This document shows positions 17,177-24,461 of a DNA stretch of 64,000 bases, in pieces. Under the pieces are notes generated by a model. That model did no database searches. It was given only the letters and a program-made list of their open reading frames with translations, and had not been told where the DNA came from. The first letter of the stretch is position 1. Each line of letters begins with the position of its first letter. The stretch is taken from contig JBCCHB010000073.1 of NCBI GenBank assembly GCA_039028975.1, positions 1-64,000 on the forward strand, read 5' to 3'. The position numbers and the translations under genes were made by a program. Source of the stretch: JAHBNG01 sp039028975. Its GTDB lineage: Bacteria; Chloroflexota; Anaerolineae; Caldilineales; Caldilineaceae.

Positions 17177-18358
17177 GTGAAGAATAATTATGACATCATC
17201 TTAGCTGGCGGCGGCATCATGGGCTGCGCCATCGCCTACAACCTTCTCAGGCGAGATCCAACCCTCAACGTCCTGATCATTGAACGCGATTCGACCTACG
17301 AACGGGCATCGACTACCTTGTCCGATGGCAACACGCGTATTCAATTCAACGTCAAGCAGAACATCCAGATTTCCATCTATGCCAAGGAAGTATTGGACCG
17401 TTTTTCGGAGGAATTTGCCACCAAGGAGCATACTCCGATGACGGGTTTTCGGAAGCAGGGAAATCTCTTTTTGGTAGATGAGGCGGGCGAAAAATACGCT
17501 AAGGATGGGGTTGCTTTGCAGCAGAGCTTGGGCTGTGACAGCGTTTGGTTAGAACCAGACGAAATTGCCGATCACTATCCGCTGTACACGGGCATTGATA
17601 ACGTGGTTGGTGCGACCTTTGGCCCGAATGATGGTACCATGTCGCCCCGGGATATCCTCATGGGCTACCGTAACAAAGCCATTGAGCTAGGTGTAGCTAT
17701 TTTGGAAGCAGAGATAACTGAATTGCTCAAGGAAAACGAACAGATGAGTGGTCTGCGACTCACGACTGGCGAAATTTACCACTCCCGCATCATCGCCAAC
17801 GTGACTGGCTCATGGGCACCGCTTTTAGCCGAGACAGTTGGGGTGGACCTGCCCATTGCGGCCACGAAACGGGAAGTCTACAATGTGCTTGGCTCCCAGG
17901 AGTTCGACGAGGTCTTGCCCATGTTGCTGTTGCCAACAGGTCAATTCATCTTCCACGAGGGGGGGAATAATTACGTCACTGGCGGTGCATTGCCGGACGA
18001 TCCAGTAACCTATACTGACTTTAGTTGGAGTCGGGAGCGCTTTGAAGATACCATGTGGGAAGGCTTGGTCAACCATATTCCCGACTTTGACCGACTGAAG
18101 TTAACTGGCGGCTGGGCGGGGTTGTATGCGGTCAATACCTTTGATGGCAATGCTATTCTTGGCGAGTGGCCCGAAACGAAGGGGTACTATTGCGCCAACG
18201 GCTTTTCGGGGCATGGCTTTCAGCAGTCCCATGCGGTGGGCCGGTACATTGCGGAACTAATATTAGGGCAAGAACCTGAGTTAGATTTGTTGATTTTTTC
18301 GCCGCAGCGCATTTTTGATAATCAGCCCATTTATGAGAATCCGGCACGGTTAATTTAA
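17177..18358 (+). CDS. FAD-dependent oxidoreductase, DAO family (sarcosine/glycine oxidase-like)
   Basis: A 393-residue flavoprotein with an N-terminal FAD-binding motif (IILAGGGIMGCAIAYNL, residues 6-22) and an acidic ERD at the end of the second strand. The C-terminal GYYCANGFSGHGFQQSHAVG is typical of sarcosine oxidase beta, dimethylglycine and proline dehydrogenase-like enzymes. It would oxidise a secondary or tertiary amine or an amino acid, releasing an aldehyde or imine. The start is GTG at 17177; the upstream GAGAAAGAG can serve as ribosome-binding site. First of three DAO-type genes in the island; it is followed by the YdhR-like and sarcosine-oxidase-like pair. The substrate cannot be assigned. 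Confidence 0.85.
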   Translation: MKNNYDIILAGGGIMGCAIAYNLLRRDPTLNVLIIERDSTYERASTTLSDGNTRIQFNVKQNIQISIYAKEVLDRFSEEFATKEHTPMTGFRKQGNLFLVDEAGEKYAKDGVALQQSLGCDSVWLEPDEIADHYPLYTGIDNVVGATFGPNDGTMSPRDILMGYRNKAIELGVAILEAEITELLKENEQMSGLRLTTGEIYHSRIIANVTGSWAPLLAETVGVDLPIAATKREVYNVLGSQEFDEVLPMLLLPTGQFIFHEGGNNYVTGGALPDDPVTYTDFSWSRERFEDTMWEGLVNHIPDFDRLKLTGGWAGLYAVNTFDGNAILGEWPETKGYYCANGFSGHGFQQSHAVGRYIAELILGQEPELDLLIFSPQRIFDNQPIYENPARLI

Positions 18359-18508
18359 TTTATGCTTTGGTGAAATGCTCTCTCGGACCGATAAGTAGTT
18401 TCGAGACACAGATGGGAGAGTCTCGGATGAAGAAACCAATAAAATTTGACTCAAATTCCATGGCTTTTTACATCCAGGTCTTCTAGCTGCAAGAAGAAAG
18501 GAACAACA

Positions 18509-18823
18509 ATGATCACAGCACACGTGCAGTTCCAGTTACCTAGTCCAATCACCGTAGACCAAGCTAAAGAGATCATGAGTGGCACCGCTCCCAACTATCT
18601 GGGCATGGACGGCCTGATCCGTAAGTATTATTTACTCTCTGAAGACGGTACGTCGGCTGGTGGTATCTATTTATGGGAATCTCGTGCCCACGCAGAAAAG
18701 GTCTACACTGCAGAATGGGAGATACACATCAGGAATAAATATGGTGCGGCCCCGTCGGTCACTTATTTTGAGACGCCTGTAGTAGTCGATAACCTTACTG
18801 GTGAAATTATTTCGGGAGCATGA
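18509..18823 (+). CDS. YdhR-like small monooxygenase-family protein
   Basis: A 104-residue protein beginning MITAHVQFQLPSP. The start at 18509 is chosen for AAGAAAGGAAC directly upstream; the longer frame from 18446 lacks this. The length, the GLIRKYYLLSEDGTSAGGIYLWES core and the TPVVVDN ending fit the YdhR family, dimeric alpha/beta-barrel proteins thought to be related to quinol monooxygenases. The role here is unknown. Its stop overlaps the next start in an ATGA, so it is translationally coupled to the sarcosine-oxidase-like gene and may act with it. Confidence 0.75.
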   Translation: MITAHVQFQLPSPITVDQAKEIMSGTAPNYLGMDGLIRKYYLLSEDGTSAGGIYLWESRAHAEKVYTAEWEIHIRNKYGAAPSVTYFETPVVVDNLTGEIISGA

Positions 18824-20052
18824 TGGAAAATCATTACGACCTCATCGTCATTGGCCTTGGGGCCATGGGCAGCGCAGCTCTCTACCAAGCGGCCAAAGCA
18901 GGGGCTACTGTTCTGGGCATTGACCGCTACGCACCACCCCACGAATTTGGCTCTAGCCATGCTGAGACGCGCATTACTCGATTGGCCGTTGGCGAAGGGC
19001 CTGAGTATCTACCCCTGGTATTTCGTTCTCACGAAATTTGGCGCGAATTAGAGGCAGAGACGGGACAACCCCTGCTTTACGAGACCGGTGGATACATCAT
19101 TACCCCAGCAGATTCTGAGTACACTCAGCACGATCACTGGTATAAGTTCGTCCCCAAGACAGCAGCCATCGCAGCCAATGCAGGTATTCCTTTTGACTTA
19201 CGCACTCCAACCCAAGTCCGCAACCATCTTCCGAACGTCTTGATGCGAGATGGCGACCAAGCTGGGTTTGAACCAAGTGGTGGCGTTGTCCTGTGTGAGC
19301 GAGCTGTCGAAACCCAATTAGCTTTGGCACAAAAATTGGGCGCAACCATGAATCTCAACGAACCAGTTGTCGACATCGCGTTCGGTGAGGACACCGTCGT
19401 TGTATCGAACAGGGGACGCTATACGGCAGACAAAATCATCATCACCACTGGCCCGTGGATGCCGGGGTTTTTACCACAACCTGAGAACGAGCTACTACGT
19501 GTGACGAGACAGGTTGTCTTCTGGTTTGAAGTGGCGGATCCAGCTATATTTTCAAGCAACCATTTCCCCTTCTTCCTTTGGGCGGGTGATAGGCAAGAAG
19601 ATTATTTTGCCATCTTCCCCATGACACCCAACGGCGTACCGGGCCTAAAAGTGTTAACCGAGCAATTTGTTGATGCCACCGATCCCGAGTCGGTTTCAAG
19701 GAAGGTGACTCAGGCCGATATTGATTCCTTCTATGAAAATTATGTCACCAAGCGACTAACAGGCGTAATGCCCAACTGCGTCAAAGCGTCTGTCTGCCTC
19801 TACACCAGTACGCCAGATGAACACTTTATTATCGATCACCACCCAAAATCGGAAAGGGTTGTGGTTGTATCGGCCTGTTCATCCCACGGCTTTAAGCACT
19901 CGGCGGCGATTGGAGAATCTACTGTGCAGTGGGTCATGACAGGGCAGAGTCAGATTGATTTGAAGCCATTTGGTCTAGGGCGGTTTGGAGGGAACCATTA
20001 TACTTCGCCAGAAAGCTCTTGTCCCAGCGCTTATCCAATATACTCCGGATAA
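18820..20052 (+). CDS. Monomeric sarcosine oxidase / N-methyl amino acid oxidase family protein
   Basis: A 410-residue flavin oxidase. It shows the FAD motif IGLGAMGSAALY, the substrate-site region FGSSHAETRITRLAVGEG, Cys326 in ASVCLYTSTPDEHFIIDHHP (the cysteine that binds FAD covalently in monomeric sarcosine oxidase) and the lysine of SSHGFKHSAAIGE. Such enzymes oxidatively demethylate sarcosine or other N-methyl amino acids to formaldehyde, peroxide and the free amino acid. The family ends near residue 390. Here the last ~20 codons (from about 19990, GGNHYTSPESS onward) are read from a repeat element that also occurs upstream of two other genes, so the native C-terminus was probably replaced or extended by an insertion. 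It is coupled to the YdhR-like gene by a 4-nt overlap. Confidence 0.88.
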   Translation: MMENHYDLIVIGLGAMGSAALYQAAKAGATVLGIDRYAPPHEFGSSHAETRITRLAVGEGPEYLPLVFRSHEIWRELEAETGQPLLYETGGYIITPADSEYTQHDHWYKFVPKTAAIAANAGIPFDLRTPTQVRNHLPNVLMRDGDQAGFEPSGGVVLCERAVETQLALAQKLGATMNLNEPVVDIAFGEDTVVVSNRGRYTADKIIITTGPWMPGFLPQPENELLRVTRQVVFWFEVADPAIFSSNHFPFFLWAGDRQEDYFAIFPMTPNGVPGLKVLTEQFVDATDPESVSRKVTQADIDSFYENYVTKRLTGVMPNCVKASVCLYTSTPDEHFIIDHHPKSERVVVVSACSSHGFKHSAAIGESTVQWVMTGQSQIDLKPFGLGRFGGNHYTSPESSCPSAYPIYSG

Positions 20053-20148
20053 TTCCCGAACAGGGAGAACATTTCCATCTTCATGGGAACATCCCCGTCT
20101 TCACGGGGATAAGCGCCTTTTCTGGCCATTTATAAGCCAAGTATAATG
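19996..20148. repeat. 153-bp nested palindromic element (MITE-like)
   Basis: The outer arms CATTATACTT (19996-20005) and AAGTATAATG (20139-20148) are perfect inverted repeats. The inner arms GCGCTTATCC (20027-20036) and GGATAAGCGC (20107-20116) are also perfect. The core (20051-20110) is three consecutive 20-bp units, each able to fold back; the third, ATCCCCGTCTTCACGGGGAT, is a perfect 8-bp stem. The left arm runs into the end of the sarcosine-oxidase-like gene. The arm sequence CTTTCTGGCGAAGTATA recurs in the leaders at 5247 and 7433. No open reading frame is inside. Confidence 0.65.
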
Positions 20149-20370
20149 AATGGTAGCCGTTCACGCGTCCCTGTCGGTTGAGCTTGTCGAAGCCGAAGCC
20201 CCCTTCGACAAGCTCAGGGGGCTGAACGGTTACAATGAATGTTTATAGTCAAAAATGGGGCCTTGTGATAGTATCATTAGACCCCGATCGGAACAACATC
20301 GACCGAGCCGACTTTGGACTAACCGACCAAATGACTAAGGACGACTGAGTATAAATCGGAACCAAGTACA
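20053..20370. other. Non-coding spacer packed with palindromic repeats
   Basis: This 318-bp gap between the sarcosine-oxidase-like gene and the ABC importer has no gene. It holds most of the 19996-20148 element and the second palindrome at 20153-20233, followed by a short leader containing ATGACTAAGGACGACTGA (20331-20348), a five-codon frame of doubtful meaning. The promoter for the importer genes is expected near 20234-20370, but I see no strong consensus. Confidence 0.6.
20153..20233. repeat. REP-like palindromic repeat
   Basis: A long imperfect hairpin with a perfect 13-bp inner stem GAGCTTGTCGAAG (20180-20192) / CTTCGACAAGCTC (20203-20215) and outer arms GTAGCCGTTCA (20153-20163) / TGAACGGTTAC (20223-20233) with one mismatch. 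The CTTCGACAAGCTCAGG motif is widespread as a dispersed repeat in many environmental genomes. It abuts the 153-bp element. Confidence 0.75.
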
Positions 20371-21291
20371 GTGCATTCTCGTATCAGCAATGGATTTAAA
20401 ACAGTTGCATACTTTTTCCTGATTGTTCTGCTCCTAATTATAGGGTGGGAGGGCTATAAGCTACTGGCAGCTCCTGGGGGCAAGTACCTCATTGGAACAG
20501 CACCGACAAAGGTGGGAGAAGAGCAGGTTCTGGGCTCTCTCTGTGGCTCCATAGGTCTATGTGAGATCCCCCTACCGATTCGGGCCGACGATCGCTCTAT
20601 GCCCCACATTCAGGACATGGTGACGACTATCTTCAATCCGCCTCGGCGCGGAAGTGATCAGATCCTGCTGACAATTCTAGCCAGGGCCTCTCTATTTACC
20701 CTTCAGGAGGCGCTACTCGGCTTTCTGATGGGCAGTCTACTTGGCTTCGGGTTGGGGATTCTTTTTGCCCATTCAAATCTCCTGGAACGAGGATTGTTGC
20801 CGTATGTTGTGGCCTCTCAGACTATCCCCCTCTTGGCCATTGCGCCCATGGTTGTGATCTGGCTCGGTGGAAGTTTCCTATCCGTTGCCGTAATTGCCGC
20901 CTATTTGACCTTTTTCCCCGTGACCATTAATACGCTTATCGGTTTGCGTTCTCCCAAGCCGACCGCGGTTGAGCTGATGCACTCTTACGCTGCAACACCA
21001 AGCCAGATCCTTTGGAAGTTACGCGTTCCTGCCGCCTTGCCTTATATCTTCACGGCGCTAAAAGTGTCCGCCACGGCCAGCGTGGTTGGAGCCATTATCG
21101 GCGAATTGCCGTCGGGTATCGCCGATGGATTAGGACGGGTGATTCTTAACTTTAACCAGTATTACGCTACCGGCCCAGAGAAGCTGTGGGCAAGCATTCT
21201 CTTTGCATCCTTGACGGGGCTACTCTTCTTCTTAGTCATCGTCTTTTTAGAAATGCTGTTTGTCGGTCAGCGGGATCGCCCAGCGCCATAG
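20371..21291 (+). CDS. ABC transporter permease (NitT/TauT family)
   Basis: A 306-residue inner-membrane permease: one N-terminal segment (about 10-30), a periplasmic insert of roughly 80 residues rich in Pro/Gly and with two Cys, then a BPD_transp_1 domain of about five helices. The cytoplasmic EAA loop reads ELMHSYAATPSQILWKLRVP (about 207-226). It is the first gene of a permease-ATPase-permease-binding-protein operon; two different permeases imply a heterodimeric channel. The start is GTG at 20371 with a weak ribosome-binding site, so a downstream start is possible. Related systems import taurine, nitrate, pyrimidine precursors or riboflavin. Confidence 0.88.
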   Translation: MHSRISNGFKTVAYFFLIVLLLIIGWEGYKLLAAPGGKYLIGTAPTKVGEEQVLGSLCGSIGLCEIPLPIRADDRSMPHIQDMVTTIFNPPRRGSDQILLTILARASLFTLQEALLGFLMGSLLGFGLGILFAHSNLLERGLLPYVVASQTIPLLAIAPMVVIWLGGSFLSVAVIAAYLTFFPVTINTLIGLRSPKPTAVELMHSYAATPSQILWKLRVPAALPYIFTALKVSATASVVGAIIGELPSGIADGLGRVILNFNQYYATGPEKLWASILFASLTGLLFFLVIVFLEMLFVGQRDRPAP

Positions 21292-21309
21292 AACGAGGAG
21301 TAGATAAGA

Positions 21310-22131
21310 TTGTCAATTGATTTAGCTGTTGGTTCACTTGTGGATTCCCCGGCTGACCCAACCGTGTCCATAGAACAGGTCAACCAGATCTTTGGCCAGA
21401 AGACCAAAAATGAGGTTCAGGCTCTCAAAGGAATTAATCTGGCTATCCAATCCAATGAATTCATTTCCCTGATTGGTCCATCGGGATGTGGTAAATCTAC
21501 TCTCTTGCGTATTGTGGGTAACCTTATTACGCCAACTTCGGGTACGGTTCAGGTCAATGGTAAATCTGCCGAGCAAGCTCGTTTGGATCGGGATTATGGC
21601 ATGGTCTTTCAGCAGGCAACCCTCTATGAGTGGCGCTCTGTGGCCAAAAATGTTCAGTTGCCCCTTGAGTTAATGAACTATTCAAAAGCGGAGAAAGAGT
21701 CACGAACTCAGAAGATGCTCGATTTAGTGGAATTAAGTGACTTTGCCAAACATTATCCGTGGCAGCTTTCAGGTGGCATGCAGCAGCGGGTAGCCATTGC
21801 CCGTGCACTGGCCTTTGAACCATCGATTTTGCTTATGGATGAACCATTCGGTGCACTGGATGAGATGACCCGAGAGCGCTTGAATTTGGAGTTGCTTGAC
21901 ATCTGGCGCAAGACACAGACGACGGTTCTCTTTGTTACCCATAGCATCACCGAGGCCGTATTTCTCTCTACTCGCGTTTTGGTCATGTCGGCCCGGCCTG
22001 GTCAGATTGTCCACGATATTGCCATTGATCTACCCCAACCGCGCAACACAGAGACAAGAGAAGCTCTCCGCTTTTTTGAATTAGAGACCCAAGTGCGAGA
22101 AGCTTTGCGCACAAGTGAGATGCAACAGTGA
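21310..22131 (+). CDS. ABC transporter ATP-binding protein (NitT/TauT family)
   Basis: A 273-residue ATPase that energises the importer. Walker A GPSGCGKST (about 57-65), Q-loop VFQQATLYEW, signature LSGGMQQR, Walker B ILLMDEPFGALDE and the switch histidine in FVTHSITEA are all intact. The start is a TTG at 21310 preceded by GAGGAG. It lies 18 nt after the first permease and overlaps the second permease by 4 nt (GTGA). Family and motifs match SsuB/TauB-type subunits, which does not by itself identify the ligand. Confidence 0.93.
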   Translation: MSIDLAVGSLVDSPADPTVSIEQVNQIFGQKTKNEVQALKGINLAIQSNEFISLIGPSGCGKSTLLRIVGNLITPTSGTVQVNGKSAEQARLDRDYGMVFQQATLYEWRSVAKNVQLPLELMNYSKAEKESRTQKMLDLVELSDFAKHYPWQLSGGMQQRVAIARALAFEPSILLMDEPFGALDEMTRERLNLELLDIWRKTQTTVLFVTHSITEAVFLSTRVLVMSARPGQIVHDIAIDLPQPRNTETREALRFFELETQVREALRTSEMQQ

Positions 22132-23093
22132 GCGACCGCGCGCAGAGAATCTTAGCCCCCGTACTCATTCTCATTATTCTCCTGACAGCTTGGGAGGGGC
22201 TTGTCACTTTTTTTCAAATAGAACAGTTCTTGCTGCCCAAGCCTACGGCAATCGTCTCCAATCTGGTAAAGGTTGTCCGTCTAGTGCCATCAGAAGAAGA
22301 GGCCATTCTTAAAGAAACCGATGAGATTGGGACGATATTAAAAAATAACCGGTTGGTTGTCACAATACCAAATGATGGCACGTCAGCCATCGTTGCCGAA
22401 ACGCTTGGCGATCCGTGGGGGCAATTTGCGTTCCTCGGCACCGACTACCTGCTTCTGCCTGGCAAAAACCTGAACCCGATTTTGCGTGCAGCTTGGTTTA
22501 CACTGAAAGAAGCCCTTGGCGGTCTAGCAATGGGGACGATAGCAGGTGTTCTCTTTGCCTTGCTAACGGTGCGGTGGACTGTGGCCAGGGAGGCGCTTTT
22601 ACCCTTCGCCATCGCTGCCAATTCCATGCCCATTATTGCCTTTGCCCCGATCATGAACAACTGGTTTGGCTTGGACAATCCCTTTTCCAAGATGGCCATT
22701 GTGTCGATTATGACCTTCTTCCCTATGATGATCAATACAGCTCGCGGGCTGACGCTAGTGGATGCCAACTCGTTGGAATTGATGCGATCCTATGCGGCAA
22801 GCGAGACTGCTATCCTAGGGAAGCTACGGATTCCCAATGCACTACCCTATATCTTTAGTGGCTTGAAAGTCAGTGCCTCCCTCAGCATGATTGGGGCTAT
22901 CGTAGGTGAATACTTTGGTGGCCCACGCATTGCCTTGGGTGTCTTTATTACCCAAGAGGCAGCCCTTTTCCGCTTTACATCCGCTTGGGCGGCCATCATC
23001 ATTGCGTGCCTCATTGGCATTACCCTCTATCTGCTGATCGTGCTGGCCGAACGGTTGGTCATGCCCTGGCATGTTTCGTTCCGAGAGGGATGA
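22128..23093 (+). CDS. ABC transporter permease (NitT/TauT family), second subunit
   Basis: A 321-residue permease with an N-terminal membrane segment (about 6-28), an extracytoplasmic insert of around 90 residues and a five-helix permease domain. The EAA loop is ELMRSYAASETAILGKLRIPNALPY (positions about 218-242, described by its ends). It begins with GTG overlapping the ATPase stop. It is similar in design to the first permease, so the pair probably arose by duplication and forms the two halves of the pore. Confidence 0.9.
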   Translation: MSDRAQRILAPVLILIILLTAWEGLVTFFQIEQFLLPKPTAIVSNLVKVVRLVPSEEEAILKETDEIGTILKNNRLVVTIPNDGTSAIVAETLGDPWGQFAFLGTDYLLLPGKNLNPILRAAWFTLKEALGGLAMGTIAGVLFALLTVRWTVAREALLPFAIAANSMPIIAFAPIMNNWFGLDNPFSKMAIVSIMTFFPMMINTARGLTLVDANSLELMRSYAASETAILGKLRIPNALPYIFSGLKVSASLSMIGAIVGEYFGGPRIALGVFITQEAALFRFTSAWAAIIIACLIGITLYLLIVLAERLVMPWHVSFREG

Positions 23094-23161
23094 TGAGCGT
23101 ACAGTTATTGTCAAAACACTCACACTTACTGTATAGACTAGGTTCTTAAGGAATGAGCTAT

Positions 23162-23215
23162 AAATAACTTGCGCGTTACATTCGGGGGTGCCCCCGTCAA
23201 ATGGCCAAGTTATTT
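23162..23215. repeat. Short element with inverted ends, copy 1
   Basis: The ends AAATAACTTG (23162-23171) and CAAGTTATTT (23206-23215) are perfect inverted repeats around a CGGGGGTGCCCCCG hairpin (23183-23196). A second, inverted copy with many identical positions (AACTT.CGCGTT, CCCCC.TCAAAT, CAAGTT.TTT) lies at 38025-38079. It sits between the permease and binding-protein genes, so it may also modulate expression of the latter. Confidence 0.65.
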
Positions 23216-23268
23216 GATTCTCGTTCTTAAAAATACTACCAACACATTTCATAAAAAAGGAGATCGCA

Positions 23269-24453
23269 ATGAAAAATCGTATCGACCGATCTATATTGTT
23301 GCTTACCGTGCTCATGGCCATGGTGCTTGTCTTTGCGGCGTGTGCTCCCGCCGCACCAACAGCATCTGATGAGGTATCTACTGAAGAGACATCCTCTGAA
23401 GGTGATGAGGCCGGTGGTGAGATGGCAGCCACAGATTGCGAAAGCATGGCACCTGTTAGCCTGCAGCTGCAATGGGTCACCCAGTCTCAATTTGCGGGCT
23501 ACTTTGCGGCCGCTGACCAAGGCTTCTATGCAGCCCACTGCTTGGATGTCACCATTCTTGAAGGCGCTGTAGATATTGTCCCCCAGCAGGTGGTTGCGTC
23601 GGGTCAAGCTGAGTTTGGTCTTGCCTGGGTGCCGAAAGTGCTAGCCTCTCGAGCCGAAGGTGCAGATCTAGTTAACATTGGCCAAGTATTTCAGCGTAGT
23701 GGTACGTTGGAGGTTTCCTGGGCCGATGCCCCGGTCAATACCATTGCTGACATGGCAGGTAAAAAGGTAGGAACTTGGGGCTTTGGCAACGAGCATGAGC
23801 TCTTTGTGGCCCTGCGTGGGGAAGATATTGATCCAGATAATCCTGACAGTGTAGAGATTATCCAGCAGAGCTTTGACATGTTGGCCCTACTCAACCGAGA
23901 GCTCGATGCCGCTCAGGCCATGATCTACAATGAATACGCTCAGATTTTGGAAGCAGAGAATCCCGATACGGGCGAATTATATCAGCCTGAAGATTTGGTT
24001 GTCATTGACTTCAATGACGTGGGTACCGCTATGCTCCAAGATCATGTCTTTGCCGATGCAGCTTGGCTAGCCGAGGAGGGCAACGAGGATGTTGCCATTC
24101 GCTTCTTGGCGGCTTCCTTCCAAGGCTGGCAATTCTGTCGCGATAGCTTTGATGAATGTGTGCAAATCGTACTAGACAACGGCCCCACGCTCGGTGAAAG
24201 CCACATGCAATGGCAGCTCAACGAGATCAACAAACTGATTTGGCCTTCACCTACTGGTATAGGCATGATGGACCAAGCTCTGTGGGACCAGACCGTTGAG
24301 GTATCAGTCAATGGCGGCGTGATTGCCGAAGCGCCCAGCGAGGGTGCCTTCCGTACCGACCTGGCCGAAGCCGCTCATGCCCTTTTGGAAGGAGAGGTAA
24401 CTGGTGAGGATTACTCGCCCATTGAGGTTGAGTTGCGAGCTGGGGGAGAGTAG
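23269..24453 (+). CDS. ABC transporter substrate-binding lipoprotein (NMT1/THI5-like)
   Basis: A 394-residue periplasmic-type binding lipoprotein. The signal peptide ends VLVFAAC with the acylated Cys25, then comes a low-complexity Glu/Ser/Ala linker and the NMT1/ThiY-like fold: VSLQLQWVTQSQFAGYFAA, the DQGFY motif and the KKVGTWGFGNEHE hinge region. Family members bind hydroxymethylpyrimidine precursors, riboflavin (RibY), taurine or nitrate. The opening LQLQWVxQxQFAGYFAA is most like ThiY/RibY-type proteins. A strong site, AAAGGAGATCGCA, precedes the ATG. The hydantoinase B gene begins 8 nt after the stop, tying the imported ligand to that enzyme. The ligand itself is unknown. Confidence 0.9.
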   Translation: MKNRIDRSILLLTVLMAMVLVFAACAPAAPTASDEVSTEETSSEGDEAGGEMAATDCESMAPVSLQLQWVTQSQFAGYFAAADQGFYAAHCLDVTILEGAVDIVPQQVVASGQAEFGLAWVPKVLASRAEGADLVNIGQVFQRSGTLEVSWADAPVNTIADMAGKKVGTWGFGNEHELFVALRGEDIDPDNPDSVEIIQQSFDMLALLNRELDAAQAMIYNEYAQILEAENPDTGELYQPEDLVVIDFNDVGTAMLQDHVFADAAWLAEEGNEDVAIRFLAASFQGWQFCRDSFDECVQIVLDNGPTLGESHMQWQLNEINKLIWPSPTGIGMMDQALWDQTVEVSVNGGVIAEAPSEGAFRTDLAEAAHALLEGEVTGEDYSPIEVELRAGGE

Positions 24454-24461
24454 TTTAGCTG

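Noticed and set aside
20071..20110. Hairpins resembling type I-E CRISPR repeats (ATCCCCGTCTTCACGGGGAT)
   Set aside because: Units are directly adjacent without spacers, diverged from each other, and no cas gene is present; they belong to the nested palindromic element.
20234..20370. Possible thiamine or riboflavin riboswitch before the ThiY/RibY-like importer
   Set aside because: No conserved TPP or FMN aptamer motifs are visible in the leader, so the ligand cannot be inferred this way.
20371..24453. Naming the importer as taurine/sulfonate (TauABC/SsuABC)
   Set aside because: Subunit families match, but no sulfonatase or dioxygenase gene is present and the binding protein looks closer to ThiY/RibY; ligand left open.
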